DNA of 64,000 bases from Microbacterium terrisoli (GCF_030866805.1 NZ_CP133019.1:1302001-1366000), one strand, 5' to 3'; positions 36,623 through 46,677 are shown, counted from the stretch's first letter. The notes: generated by a model from the letters alone, not told the origin. Made by a program: numbers and translations.

Positions 36623-37296
36623 ACGACGACGCTGCGACCCACCGCGCCGCCGACGACCCCCTGCGCGCCGCGGCCGACGTCATGCGGGCAGTGCGCGACC
36701 GGTGCGTGTGGACGCAGCAGATCACGCATCGGGACCTCGTGCCGTATCTGGTCGAAGAGAGCGCCGAGCTGATCGACGCGGTCGAAGACGGCACCCGTGC
36801 CGACATGCGCGAAGAACTCGGCGATCTGCTGTGGCAGGTGCTCTTCCACGCCGAGATCGCCTCACGCGACGCCGATGACCCGTTCGACATCGACGACGTC
36901 GCCCGTGTCCTGACCGAGAAGATGATCCGCCGGCACCCGCACGTGTTCGGCGATGCGACCGCCACCACGCCCGAAGAGGTGCTCGTGCTCTGGAACGCCG
37001 CCAAAGCCGCCGAGAAGAGCCAGCGCCGCTCGGTGCTGGACGGGGTGAGCGAACGGATGCCGTCGCTCGCACTGGCCCAGAAGCTCCTCGGGCGCAGCGC
37101 GCCGCTCCTTCCCGAGGCGCCTCGCACGGCCGGCGAGTCGGAGCGACCTGCCGCGCCCACCACGGAGGCGGGCCTCGGCGACGCGCTGCTGGATCTGGTC
37201 CGGATCGCACGTGAGAACGGCTGGGACGCTGAACGGGCGTTGCGCGAGCGACTCCGCGTGCTGGAGGCCGACGTGCGGGCGGCCGAGGCCGGGTGA
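36619..37296 (+). CDS. mazG: MazG-family nucleoside triphosphate pyrophosphohydrolase
   Basis: 225 residues. House-cleaning hydrolysis of NTPs to NMP and pyrophosphate. The metal-binding EExxE..ExxD pattern is seen in EESAELIDAVEDG and EELGDLLWQVLFHAEIA, with the RHPHVFGD segment. Shorter than the two-domain E. coli MazG (263), with one clear MazG domain and a shortened second helix set. ATGA overlap with the hydrolase gene. Confidence 0.9.
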   Translation: MNDDAATHRAADDPLRAAADVMRAVRDRCVWTQQITHRDLVPYLVEESAELIDAVEDGTRADMREELGDLLWQVLFHAEIASRDADDPFDIDDVARVLTEKMIRRHPHVFGDATATTPEEVLVLWNAAKAAEKSQRRSVLDGVSERMPSLALAQKLLGRSAPLLPEAPRTAGESERPAAPTTEAGLGDALLDLVRIARENGWDAERALRERLRVLEADVRAAEAG

Positions 37297-37304
37297 GGCC
37301 GCCC

Positions 37305-37346
37305 CGACGGACCTGGGGCGACGGACCCGGGACGACGGACCTGAGA
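37305..37346 (+). repeat. Three 14-bp tandem repeats before hisS
   Basis: Near-identical 14-bp copies at 37305-37318, 37319-37332 and 37333-37346, filling the mazG-hisS gap and reaching the expected -10 region (GAAGAT, 37345-37350), which ends 6 nt before the hisS GTG. Confidence 0.85.
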
Positions 37347-37356
37347 AGATGGTTCC

Positions 37357-38655
37357 GTGGCATCCGTCAATCCGCCGCGCGGCATGCGCGATTTCCTCCC
37401 TGCCGACAAGGCCCGCCGCGAGCGTGTGCTCGCCGTCATCCGCGACCGCTACCGCGCGCACGGGTTCGACGAGATCGAGACCCCCGTCATGGAGGAATAC
37501 GCGCGCCTGCACGCCGGCGTGGGCGGTGACAACGAGAAGCTCGCCTACAACGTGCTGCGTCGCGGGCTGTCGGGCGAGGCGATCGAGCGCATCGGCCGCG
37601 ACACCGAGTCAGCGGCCGACAACGTCGCCCAGCTCACCGATCTCGGCCTGCGCTACGACCTGACCGTGCCGCTGTCGCGGTTCTACGCGAGTCACCGCGG
37701 TGAACTGCCGGGCGTGTTCCGGTCGATTCAGATCGCACCGGTGTGGCGCGCGGAGCGTCCGCAGAAGGGCCGCTACCGCCAGTTCATGCAGTGCGACATC
37801 GACATCATCGGCGATGCCTCGGCGCGTGCGGAGGCCGAGCTGGCGGTGGCCACCCTCGACACGATCGATGCGCTGGGTCTGCACGGCGGCACGATCCGCA
37901 TCAACGACCGCCGCGCGCTGGACTGGATGCTCGGCACCTTCGGCTTCGCCGACCACGAGCGACCCGGCGTGCTGATCACGATCGACAAGCTCGACAAGAT
38001 CGGCGTCGAGGGGGTGGCCGCCGAGCTGCGCGAGCGCGGGGCGACACCTGCGGCGGTGGACGCGTTCGAGGCGTTCCTGCGGCGCCCGCAGACGCGGGAG
38101 CACGTGCCGTACGGCGGGCGCCAGATTCGCGCGGCGCTGCCCGAGGGTGCGCCCGACGACGTCGTCGCGCACCTCGCCGCGATCGGTGAGGCCGTCGGGG
38201 CTGCGCGCGCAGCGGCCGACGTGCCGCTTGTGTTCGACCCGTTCCTCGTGCGCGGCATGGGCTATTACACGGGCACGATCTTCGAGCTCGCGCACCCGAG
38301 CGTGTCGTACTCGCTGGGCGGGGGCGGCCGCTACGACGGCATGATCGGCAGATTCCTCGGACAGGATGTGCCCGCAGTCGGCTTCTCGATCGGTTTCGAG
38401 CGCATCGTGGATCTGGTGACCGAGGATGAGGATGCCGCGGCCCCGGCCGTCGTACTGGTGCACGAGCGTGACGTGCCGCTGCCGGAACTGGCAGCGCACA
38501 AGGCGCGTCTGGTCGCCGGCGGCGCGCGCGTGCGGCTGGAGACTCGGACCAAGAACCTGAAGGCGCTGCTGGATCGCGCCACCGCCGACGGCTACACGAG
38601 CTTCGCCACTCTCGCCGCCGGCCAGGAAGACCTCGAGCTCAAGTCGCTCGGCTGA
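37357..38655 (+). CDS. hisS: Histidyl-tRNA synthetase
   Basis: 432 residues, class II synthetase. Motif 1 is DEIETPVMEEY, motif 2 APVWRAERPQKGRYRQFMQCDID, and motif 3 GGGGRYDGMIG, followed by the HisA anticodon-binding domain from about residue 350. The HisRS substrate loop is GMGYYTGTIFEL. GTG start, apparently leaderless. Confidence 0.96.
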   Translation: MASVNPPRGMRDFLPADKARRERVLAVIRDRYRAHGFDEIETPVMEEYARLHAGVGGDNEKLAYNVLRRGLSGEAIERIGRDTESAADNVAQLTDLGLRYDLTVPLSRFYASHRGELPGVFRSIQIAPVWRAERPQKGRYRQFMQCDIDIIGDASARAEAELAVATLDTIDALGLHGGTIRINDRRALDWMLGTFGFADHERPGVLITIDKLDKIGVEGVAAELRERGATPAAVDAFEAFLRRPQTREHVPYGGRQIRAALPEGAPDDVVAHLAAIGEAVGAARAAADVPLVFDPFLVRGMGYYTGTIFELAHPSVSYSLGGGGRYDGMIGRFLGQDVPAVGFSIGFERIVDLVTEDEDAAAPAVVLVHERDVPLPELAAHKARLVAGGARVRLETRTKNLKALLDRATADGYTSFATLAAGQEDLELKSLG

Positions 38656-38693
38656 GCGTCGCGATCACAGGCCGAGCGGCCGGGCCGACCGAC

Positions 38694-39203
38694 TCACGCC
38701 TGCTGCTGCGCCGCCCATTCGGCCACCCGCGCGGCGCTTTCCTCCTCGGAGAGGTCTTCCACCCGGGTCATCAGCGACCAGCGCACCCCGAACGGGTCGC
38801 GGATCGAGGCGAACCGGTCGCCCGAGACGAACGTGGACGGCCTCTCTCGGACGGTCGCGCCGCCCGCGATCGCACGACCGGTGGCGGCATCCACATTCGG
38901 CACATACAGAGCGATCGAATAGCAGTCGCCCTCCTCGTCACCGTCGGGGGCGGAGATCAGGCCGTCATCGGGGGAGGGCTCACCGAGCTGCAGCAGGCCG
39001 ACGCCGAAGTCGACGGTGGCGTGCACGACGATCCCCTCGAACTCGGTGACATCGACGATCCGGGCGCCGAACACATCGCGGTAGAAGGCGAGGGCGGCCC
39101 GCGCGTTCGTGAGGACGAGGAACGGAGTCAGGCTCGTGGCGGTGTTCGGGCGGCCGTCGGTTGTGTGCGCACCGGTCACGCCGGTGATGTTCTGTGCGGT
39201 CAT
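38694..39203 (-). CDS. VOC (glyoxalase/bleomycin-resistance) superfamily protein
   Basis: 169 residues, two beta-alpha-beta-beta-beta halves of a vicinal-oxygen-chelate fold, PhnB-like: TPFLVLTNARAALAFYRDVFGA, then the RDPFGVRWSLMTR end. Substrate unknown. Lies 9 nt downstream of the DUF4442 gene on the same strand, so probably cotranscribed. Confidence 0.8.
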   Translation of the reverse strand: MTAQNITGVTGAHTTDGRPNTATSLTPFLVLTNARAALAFYRDVFGARIVDVTEFEGIVVHATVDFGVGLLQLGEPSPDDGLISAPDGDEEGDCYSIALYVPNVDAATGRAIAGGATVRERPSTFVSGDRFASIRDPFGVRWSLMTRVEDLSEEESAARVAEWAAQQQA

Positions 39204-39212
39204 ACCGCGACG

Positions 39213-39716
39213 TTACGGCCTGCGCGGGCCGGTGGGCTTGGATGTTCGCGACGTGGCCTGCGTCACGCGCTTCTTCTCGCGCACGTACACCTCGCGCCGC
39301 ACCCGGGCGACGACCTCACCGCTGCGGTCGGTGATGTCGGTGGAGAACCATTCGAGCACCTTGGCGCCGTCCTGCGCGCGCTCGCGCAGTTCCTGCACCT
39401 TCGCGGGGGAGACCTCAAAGTGGGCGGTGAGCACGCCGCGCCCGGGCCGGAGGAACTCGATCTCTGCGCGGGTGTCCCACACGACGTAGTCTCGGCCGAT
39501 CTGATGCATGACGAGCATGAAGAAGTAGGGGTCGGTCATGGCCTGCATGGCACCGCCGAACGCGGTCTTCACGTAGTTGCGGGTGAAGACGTTCACGTGC
39601 AGTTCGACCGTCGCGCTCGTCCAGTCCTCGGCGAATCGCTTCACTCGGATGCCGCTGAAAAGGTTCGGGATCCACAGGCTCATGGCCATCTTCAGACGCT
39701 GTGGTGTGACACGCAT
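39213..39716 (-). CDS. DUF4442 hot-dog-fold protein (putative thioesterase)
   Basis: 167 residues with the DUF4442 (PaaI/YiiD-like hot-dog) pattern: NVFTRNYVKTAFGGAMQAMTDPYFFMLV is the central helix region. These proteins are thought to act on acyl-CoA-type thioesters. Starts at ATG 39716 (a GTG two codons upstream is possible). Divergent from the GntR gene; the operator at 39774-39796 may affect both. Confidence 0.78.
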   Translation of the reverse strand: MRVTPQRLKMAMSLWIPNLFSGIRVKRFAEDWTSATVELHVNVFTRNYVKTAFGGAMQAMTDPYFFMLVMHQIGRDYVVWDTRAEIEFLRPGRGVLTAHFEVSPAKVQELRERAQDGAKVLEWFSTDITDRSGEVVARVRREVYVREKKRVTQATSRTSKPTGPRRP

Positions 39717-39765
39717 GGGCACAGTCTGCCGCGTGGCGGCACGACGGGCGCATCGAATGGACCTC

Positions 39766-39796
39766 TTTCACAATTATTCTAGTTGTCCTAGAATAA
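39766..39796 (+). promoter_or_regulatory. GntR-gene promoter and 23-bp inverted-repeat operator
   Basis: Perfect inverted repeat TTATTCTAG-N5-CTAGAATAA (39774-39796) in an AT-rich patch. A -10 TAGAAT (39789-39794) lies in the right arm, with a -35-like TTTCAC (39766-39771) 17 nt upstream. The operator therefore blocks polymerase directly. Autorepression by the YtrA-type regulator just downstream is the obvious reading. Confidence 0.8.
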
Positions 39797-39812
39797 GAGC
39801 ACGGGAGGTCCG

Positions 39813-40163
39813 ATGCTGATCCGAATCGATGCCGAGAGCACACAGCCGCTCTTCGAGCAGATCGCCGCCTCGGTGCGCGCCGATGTGCTCGCGCGCCGGC
39901 TGAGGCCGGGCGACCGCCTTCCCGCGGCGCGTGAAGTGGCCGCGGCGATCGAGGTGAACGTGCACACAGTCCTGCGCGCCTATCAGGAGCTGCGCTCCGA
40001 AGGGCTGATAGACCTGCGGCGCGGTCGCGGGGCGGTCATGTCGGCCGCAGCCGAGCCCCTGGCCGCGTTCGCCGACGACATCGCCGCATTGGTCGGCCGC
40101 GGCATCCGGCTCGGAATCACCCCCGCCACCCTCGCCGCGTTGATCAAGGAGATGGCACCATGA
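39813..40163 (+). CDS. GntR-family regulator, short YtrA type
   Basis: 116 residues: N-terminal winged helix (QPLFEQIAASVRADVLARRLRPGDRLPAAREVAAAIEVNVHTVLRAYQELRSEGLIDLRRGRG) and only a short C-terminal helix, as in YtrA-type repressors of membrane-protein operons. GGGAGG precedes the ATG. ATGA overlap with the DUF1648 gene, its likely regulatory target. A perfect operator lies just upstream. Confidence 0.93.
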   Translation: MLIRIDAESTQPLFEQIAASVRADVLARRLRPGDRLPAAREVAAAIEVNVHTVLRAYQELRSEGLIDLRRGRGAVMSAAAEPLAAFADDIAALVGRGIRLGITPATLAALIKEMAP

Positions 40164-41212
40164 CCGCCGACCATCCATCCCCGCACGCGTTCGAACGCCA
40201 TATCGCCGACGTGCCCGCGCGCGATCTGCGCCGCGCGCGTCGAGGCCTGCTGCTGGTGGGAGTCGTGGCGCCGGCGGTGCTCACCGCCGTCGCGGTGACG
40301 CTCATCGTGACGTGGCTGCCGCAGCTGCCGGATCCGGCAGCCGTGCACTGGGGCGTGGGCGGCGTCGACGGGTTCGGCCCCGCGATCGTCTATATCTGGT
40401 GGGCGGTGGGGATCGGGTTCGCCGTTCCGTTGGCGATCACGGTGGCGATCCTGGCCGGCGCGCGGCACCAGTGGGGCGGCGCAGCGCGGCTGTTGGGCGG
40501 GGTGGCGCTCGGCCTCTCGGGCTTCAGCGGGGTCACGACCACAGGGTCGGTCGCCATCCAGCGCGGGGTGGAAGACGCCGCCCAGGTCGGTGGCATCGCC
40601 GGTGTGCTGATCTCTGCGGTCGTGGCGCTGGCGGTGCTGATCTCGGTGGGCTGGTTCGTGCAGCCGCACGTGCACCCCACCCCGGGCGCACCGCTGCAGC
40701 CCGCGCATGTCGCTGCACTGTCGGCGGGGGAGCGCGTCGTCTGGATGGCCACGGCGTCGATGTCGCGCCGGGTGATGGTGCTGATCTCGCTGGTGATCGT
40801 GGTGGTGGTGGGAATCACTGCCGTGATGGTCGTGCAGGCCTCTGAGGGGGCCTGGATACCCGTGCTCACTCTGGTGCTGATCGGCCTGGCGTTCGCCTCG
40901 TCGGCGTCATTCCGCGTGCGGGTGGGGCCCGATGGATTGAACGTGCGTTCGCAGCTCGGCGTGCCCCGCGTGCACGTGCCTCTGGCAGAGATCACGGGCG
41001 TGCGCGCGGTGGAATGCCATCCCTTCGGCGAGTTCGGCGGATTCGGGTGGCGCGTCGGTCTGGACGGGCGCAGTGGCATCGTGCTGCGCACCGGACCGGC
41101 GATCCAGGTGGAACGGCGAGGCAAGCGGCCGCTGGTGGTGACGGTGGACGGCGCGGACGTCGGTGCGGCGCTGCTGCAGGCGTATCGGGACAGGGCAGGA
41201 GCAGAAGCATGA
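40160..41212 (+). CDS. DUF1648 membrane protein
   Basis: 350 residues, about six helices. The VHWGVGGVDGFG segment between the first helices marks DUF1648 (SdpI-related), seen in proteins tied to cell-envelope stress or antimicrobial-peptide immunity. The last ~90 residues form a soluble PH-like beta domain. Translationally coupled to the GntR repressor, as is typical for this family. Confidence 0.85.
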   Translation: MTADHPSPHAFERHIADVPARDLRRARRGLLLVGVVAPAVLTAVAVTLIVTWLPQLPDPAAVHWGVGGVDGFGPAIVYIWWAVGIGFAVPLAITVAILAGARHQWGGAARLLGGVALGLSGFSGVTTTGSVAIQRGVEDAAQVGGIAGVLISAVVALAVLISVGWFVQPHVHPTPGAPLQPAHVAALSAGERVVWMATASMSRRVMVLISLVIVVVVGITAVMVVQASEGAWIPVLTLVLIGLAFASSASFRVRVGPDGLNVRSQLGVPRVHVPLAEITGVRAVECHPFGEFGGFGWRVGLDGRSGIVLRTGPAIQVERRGKRPLVVTVDGADVGAALLQAYRDRAGAEA

Positions 41213-41301
41213 GCGGAGATGGGCGCGATGGCGTGGGCGAGGTGACCATCGGCGCAGGGCCTTGCGCCGTCACCTGCTCTGGGCCTCGCCCGCCCGCTCG
41301 C

Positions 41302-41307
41302 TAGACT
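41302..41307 (+). promoter_or_regulatory. eno promoter -10 TAGACT
   Basis: TAGACT gives a start site near 41314 and a ~50-nt leader with AAGGAG before the GTG. No clear -35. Confidence 0.5.
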
Positions 41308-41344
41308 CGTACCGGACCGACGACGCTCCGAGATTCCCCTCTGA

Positions 41345-42643
<1,299 letters not shown>

Positions 42644-42675
42644 CGCTCGCACGAGAACCGACGGAAGGGGGAGTC

Positions 42676-43158
42676 ATGGTCAGAGGACCGGCTTCCCCTT
42701 CCGGCATTTCGCGGCAGGTCCGCCGGGTCGACGTGCGCGGCTGGCTCGCGGCATCCCGTCTGTCCGGATTCACCGCGATCATGCTGGGGTTGGTGGTGCT
42801 CGGCGTGTTCGTGCTCGTGCCGACCGTCGGCACCTATGTGTCGCAGCGTCAGCAGATCGTGGCGCTGCAGCAGTCGGTGCAGGTGACGAAAGACCAGGTC
42901 GCCGACCTGCAGCGTCAGCGTGAGCGCTGGAACGATCCTGCCTACATCATGACCCAGGCGCGGTCGCGTCTGTATTACAGCAAGCCGGGTGAGGTCGTGT
43001 ACCTCGTCGATGACGACCTGCCCAGCGCCGACATTCCCCGCCCGCAGGCGCCGGTGAGCGCTACCGTGCAGACCACGCACACCGACTGGATGTCGCAGCT
43101 CGTGCGGTCGGTCACGCAGTCGGGCATCGCCCGCAGCGCGGTCCCCGCGCAGAAGTAG
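42676..43158 (+). CDS. Septum formation initiator (DivIC/FtsB-like)
   Basis: 160 residues: a basic cytoplasmic N-terminus (~30), one transmembrane helix (about 33-55), then an external coiled coil (QRQQIVALQQSVQVTKDQVADLQRQRERWNDPAYIMTQAR) with the family RSRLYYSKPGE segment. Part of the FtsQ-FtsL-FtsB-type division complex. The last eight codons and stop are tandemly copied downstream. Confidence 0.9.
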   Translation: MVRGPASPSGISRQVRRVDVRGWLAASRLSGFTAIMLGLVVLGVFVLVPTVGTYVSQRQQIVALQQSVQVTKDQVADLQRQRERWNDPAYIMTQARSRLYYSKPGEVVYLVDDDLPSADIPRPQAPVSATVQTTHTDWMSQLVRSVTQSGIARSAVPAQK

Positions 43159-43210
43159 GCAGCGCGGTCCCCGCGCAGAAGTAGGCAGCGCGGTCCCCGC
43201 GCACCAGTGG
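43133..43210 (+). repeat. 26-bp tandem repeat (three copies) including the DivIC-like gene stop codon
   Basis: Copies at 43133-43158 and 43159-43184 are identical; the third (43185-43210) has three mismatches at its end. Copy 1 ends with the TAG stop. Each copy contains GCGCGG-TCC-CCGCGC, a tight hairpin, so three hairpins follow in series. The period is not a multiple of three. Confidence 0.92.
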
Positions 43211-43250
43211 GCACACGAACCGGCTCAGCGCCATCCCAGCACGTGCCCGA

Positions 43251-43256
43251 TACCCT
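43251..43256 (+). promoter_or_regulatory. -10 element TACCCT of a leaderless promoter
   Basis: Ends 7 nt before GTG 43264, with no ribosome-binding site between them. Confidence 0.45.
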
Positions 43257-43263
43257 TGACCGC

Positions 43264-43824
43264 GTGACGACCCCGCCGTTCCCGCCTGTGACCGACGCCG
43301 ACCTCGCCGTGCTGCGCGAGCAGCTCGGTCGCCCGGCACGCGGTGTCGTCGGTATCGCAGCGCGGTGCGTCTGCGGCAACCCGACCGTCGTCGCAACGGC
43401 TCCGCGACTGCCCGATGGCACGCCGTTCCCCACGTTCTACTACCTGACGCATCCCGCTGCGACCGCCGCGATGTCGCGGCTCGAGGCAGATCACGTGATG
43501 CGCGAGTTGCAGGACGGTCTTGACGACGACGAGGTGCGCGCCGCCTACCGACGTGCGCATGAGGCCTACCTCGCGGACCGCGTGCAGTACGGCGAGGTCC
43601 CCGAGATCGACGGCATCTCGGCCGGCGGCATGCCCGAGCGCGTCAAGTGCCTGCACGCCCTTGCCGGCCACGCACTGGCGGCCGGTCCGGGGGTGAACCC
43701 CATCGGGGACGCCGCCCTGGAACGATCGGACTGGTCGCCGCTGCGCTGCGTGTGTGCGAATCCTGGACCGCTGCTGGCAGTCGCCGACGCCCACGGCGAC
43801 CACGTGGGGAGCACCGCAGAATGA
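43264..43824 (+). CDS. DUF501 protein
   Basis: 186 residues with the DUF501 hallmarks CVCGNPTVVATAPRLPDGTPFPTFYYLTHP and HEAYLADR, and a C-terminal CVCANPGPL. Family function unknown; it is a frequent neighbour of eno and the DivIC-like gene in actinobacteria. GTG start with leaderless context. The stop overlaps the S8 protease start (ATGA). Confidence 0.9.
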   Translation: MTTPPFPPVTDADLAVLREQLGRPARGVVGIAARCVCGNPTVVATAPRLPDGTPFPTFYYLTHPAATAAMSRLEADHVMRELQDGLDDDEVRAAYRRAHEAYLADRVQYGEVPEIDGISAGGMPERVKCLHALAGHALAAGPGVNPIGDAALERSDWSPLRCVCANPGPLLAVADAHGDHVGSTAE

Positions 43825-45095
43825 AGCGACTCCTGGTCGCGGCGGTGGTCGGGGCGCTCGCCCTGCTCACATGCACTGCGGCGGCCGTGGTGCCCGACCC
43901 CGAGCAGACGGGTGACCCGGTTCGCTCGGCCGAATACTGGCTGACGATGAATCATGTCGAGCAGGCGTGGAAGACCACCAAAGGCGCGGGCGTGCGCATC
44001 GCGGTGATCGACACCGGCGTCGGCCACGCACCTGAACTCGATCCCGCCGTCGTCGGCGGCAGCGACGTATCGGGTGCGGGAAGCCCCGACGGCCGCACTC
44101 CTGTCGGGACGCTGGACCGCAACCACGGCAGCTGGGTCGCCTCGCTTGCCGCCGGGCGCGGCACCGGACCTGACAAGGGCATGATCGGCGTCGCGCCCAA
44201 GGCCGACATCCTCGCGATCTCGGTCGGGTTCGGCGCGAGTTCGCAGGTGCCGTTCAGCGAGCAGATTGCAAAGGCCATGCGCTGGGCCGTCGACCACGGC
44301 GCGAAGGTCATCAATCTGTCGTTCACCACGAACACGCTGGATTGGGACGAGAGCTGGGATGACGCGTTCCTGTACGCGTTCGAGCATGACGTGGTGGTCG
44401 TGGTCGCCGCGGGCAACCGGGGGAGCGGGACCGACATCGTCGGGGCCCCGGCCACCATCCCGGGCGTGTTGACCGTCGCCGGCGTCGACCCGACCGGACG
44501 TGCCAGCGTCGAGGCATCCACCCAAGGGATCACGATCGGCGTCGCCGCTCCCAGTGAAGACCTGCTCGGGGTGTCGGCGGACGGCACCGTGCAGACGTGG
44601 GACGGCACCAGCGGGGCTGCCCCCATCGTGTCGGGGATCGCCGCACTCGTACGGGCCGCGCATCCGAGTCTGAACGCGGAGAACGTCATCGAGCGGATCC
44701 TGAAGACCGCACGTGAACCGGCGGGTGTCACAACGGTTCCCAGCCCCCTCTACGGGTACGGGATCGTGGATGCCGCCGCCGCCGTGTCGGCGAATGTTCC
44801 GCTCGTGTCGGGCAGTCCTGCGGACGACCTGAAGGAGTGGATCCGGGTGTATCGGCGAGCGCAGGTGGCGCCGGCGCCCGTGCACACCGACAAGCCGGTC
44901 GAGGTGTCGCCGCTTCCGCGTGCAGACAAGGTGACCAAGCCGTCCTCGGCATTCCTTCCCTCCCGCGACCGGGTGCTGTATGGCAGCCTCCCGCTGATGG
45001 CCGTCACGCTGCCCGCTATACTGGTTGGACTGGGCGTCACCGCTGCTGCCCGACGCATCCGATCGGCGCGCGGTACTCGCACGCCCCGCCGTTGA
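43821..45095 (+). CDS. S8 (subtilisin/mycosin-like) serine protease, membrane anchored
   Basis: 424 residues. A signal peptide (1-22), a catalytic domain with D64 (VIDTGVG), H102 (NHGSW) and S264 (GTSGAAP), oxyanion Asn in VAAGNRG, then a proline-rich stalk and a C-terminal transmembrane helix with a basic tail. This matches type VII secretion mycosins in layout, but no ESX component lies near. Extracytoplasmic processing of an unknown protein is likely. Coupled to DUF501 by ATGA. Confidence 0.88.
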   Translation: MKRLLVAAVVGALALLTCTAAAVVPDPEQTGDPVRSAEYWLTMNHVEQAWKTTKGAGVRIAVIDTGVGHAPELDPAVVGGSDVSGAGSPDGRTPVGTLDRNHGSWVASLAAGRGTGPDKGMIGVAPKADILAISVGFGASSQVPFSEQIAKAMRWAVDHGAKVINLSFTTNTLDWDESWDDAFLYAFEHDVVVVVAAGNRGSGTDIVGAPATIPGVLTVAGVDPTGRASVEASTQGITIGVAAPSEDLLGVSADGTVQTWDGTSGAAPIVSGIAALVRAAHPSLNAENVIERILKTAREPAGVTTVPSPLYGYGIVDAAAAVSANVPLVSGSPADDLKEWIRVYRRAQVAPAPVHTDKPVEVSPLPRADKVTKPSSAFLPSRDRVLYGSLPLMAVTLPAILVGLGVTAAARRIRSARGTRTPRR

Positions 45096-45121
45096 AAAAA
45101 TCTCTAGGAGTTCTCCCCACT

Positions 45122-46669
45122 GTGAACACCGCCGTGACCACTGTGCCCAAGATCCTCATCGTCGGCGGTGGGTACGCCGGCTTCTACACCGCGTGGAAGC
45201 TCGAAAAGCACCTGCGGCGCGGCGAGGCCGAAGTGACGATGGTCGATCCGCTGCCGTACATGACGTACCAGCCGTTCCTCCCCGAGGTCGCCGCCGGTTC
45301 CATCGAGCCGCGCCACGCCGTCGTCGCCCACCGTCGCCACCTCAAGCGCACCACCGTGATCGGTGCCAAGGTGACCGGCATCGACCACGCGCACAAGACC
45401 GCCACCATCACCGGGCCCGACGGCTCGACATGGCAGCACGAGTACGACCAGATCGTCGTGACCGCCGGGGCCGTCTCGCGCACGTTCCCGATCCCGGGCA
45501 TCGCCGACAACGCGATCGGGCTGAAGACGATCGAAGAAGCCGTCGCCGTGCGCGACCGCCTGATCAGCAACTTCGGCCGTGCTGCCGCGATGCCTGCCGG
45601 CCCCGAGCGCGATCGCCTGCTGACCGTCATCGTCGTCGGCGGCGGCTTCGCCGGCATCGAGGCGTTCGCCGAGCTGCGCTCGCTCGCCTCGGGGCTGCTG
45701 AAGGAATATCCGCAGCTCGCGTTCGAAGACACCCACTTCCACCTCATCGAGGCGATGGGCCGCATCATGCCTGAGGTGTCGCTGAAGACCAGCGAGTGGG
45801 TGCTGAAGAACCTCGCCAAGCGCGGTGCGTATGTGCACCTCGACACGCAGGTCACCAGCGCCGTGGACGGCAACGTCGAATTGTCGACCGGTGAGGTGCT
45901 CTCCAGCGACCTCATCATCTGGACCGCTGGTGTGATGGCCAACCCGACCGTCGTGCGCGGTGGTGACCTCCCCGTCGAAGAGCGTGGCCGCATCCGCACC
46001 CGTGCCGACCTCCGTGTGGGTACGCCCGACGAGTTCGTCGAGGGCGCATGGTCGGCGGGCGATGTCGCCGCCGTTCCGGACCTCACCGGTGGCGGCGTGG
46101 GCGGCTACTGCGTTCCCAACGCCCAGCACGCCGTGCGTCAGGCCAAGCTTCTCGCGAAGAACCTCGTCGCCGTGCTGCGTGGTGAACTGCCCAAGGACTA
46201 CTTCCACAAGAACCTCGGTGCCGTGGCGGGCCTCGGTCTGTACAACGGTGTGTTCCAGTCGGGCAACCTCGCTCTGAAGGGCTTCGTCGCCTGGCTCGCG
46301 CACCGCGGCTACCACGGCCTGGCCATGCCGTCGTGGGAGCGCAAGTGGCGCGTGCTGTGGGGCTGGTGGAACAACCTCTGGCTCGGCCGCGACTTCGTGA
46401 GCCTCGAGGCAGTGCAGACACCGCGTGCGGTGTTCGAGCAGTTCGCCGCGCGCCCACGACCGCCGCAGCCCATCGAGGCTGTTCCGGCTGCCAAGGCCGC
46501 TCCGGCCGCCAAGACCGCTCCGGCGCAGAAGGCCGCTGCGGCCGCCAAGACCGCGCCGGCTGCGAAGGCCGGCGTGGCGAAGGATGCCGCAGTCGCCGAC
46601 GACGAAGCGCCCGCCAAGAAGGCGCCGGCACGCAAGTCGGCCACCAAGAAGGCATCGGCGTCGGCCTGA
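45122..46669 (+). CDS. ndh: Type II NADH dehydrogenase with Ala/Lys/Pro-rich C-terminal tail
   Basis: Single-subunit NADH:quinone oxidoreductase of the respiratory chain, non-proton-pumping. 515 residues. First Rossmann GGGYAGFY binds FAD, second GGGFAGIE binds NADH; WSAGDVAAVPD and GGYCVPNAQHAVRQ complete the FAD and quinone regions. The final ~75 residues are KAAPAAK-type low complexity resembling a histone H1 or DNA-binding tail, absent from typical members. GTG 45122 has AGGAG 11 nt upstream, rather far. Confidence 0.9.
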   Translation: MNTAVTTVPKILIVGGGYAGFYTAWKLEKHLRRGEAEVTMVDPLPYMTYQPFLPEVAAGSIEPRHAVVAHRRHLKRTTVIGAKVTGIDHAHKTATITGPDGSTWQHEYDQIVVTAGAVSRTFPIPGIADNAIGLKTIEEAVAVRDRLISNFGRAAAMPAGPERDRLLTVIVVGGGFAGIEAFAELRSLASGLLKEYPQLAFEDTHFHLIEAMGRIMPEVSLKTSEWVLKNLAKRGAYVHLDTQVTSAVDGNVELSTGEVLSSDLIIWTAGVMANPTVVRGGDLPVEERGRIRTRADLRVGTPDEFVEGAWSAGDVAAVPDLTGGGVGGYCVPNAQHAVRQAKLLAKNLVAVLRGELPKDYFHKNLGAVAGLGLYNGVFQSGNLALKGFVAWLAHRGYHGLAMPSWERKWRVLWGWWNNLWLGRDFVSLEAVQTPRAVFEQFAARPRPPQPIEAVPAAKAAPAAKTAPAQKAAAAAKTAPAAKAGVAKDAAVADDEAPAKKAPARKSATKKASASA

Positions 46670-46677
46670 TCCACTTC

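Noticed and set aside
43133-43210. CRISPR-like array from the 26-bp repeats
   Set aside because: Copies are directly contiguous without spacers and derive from the gene tail.
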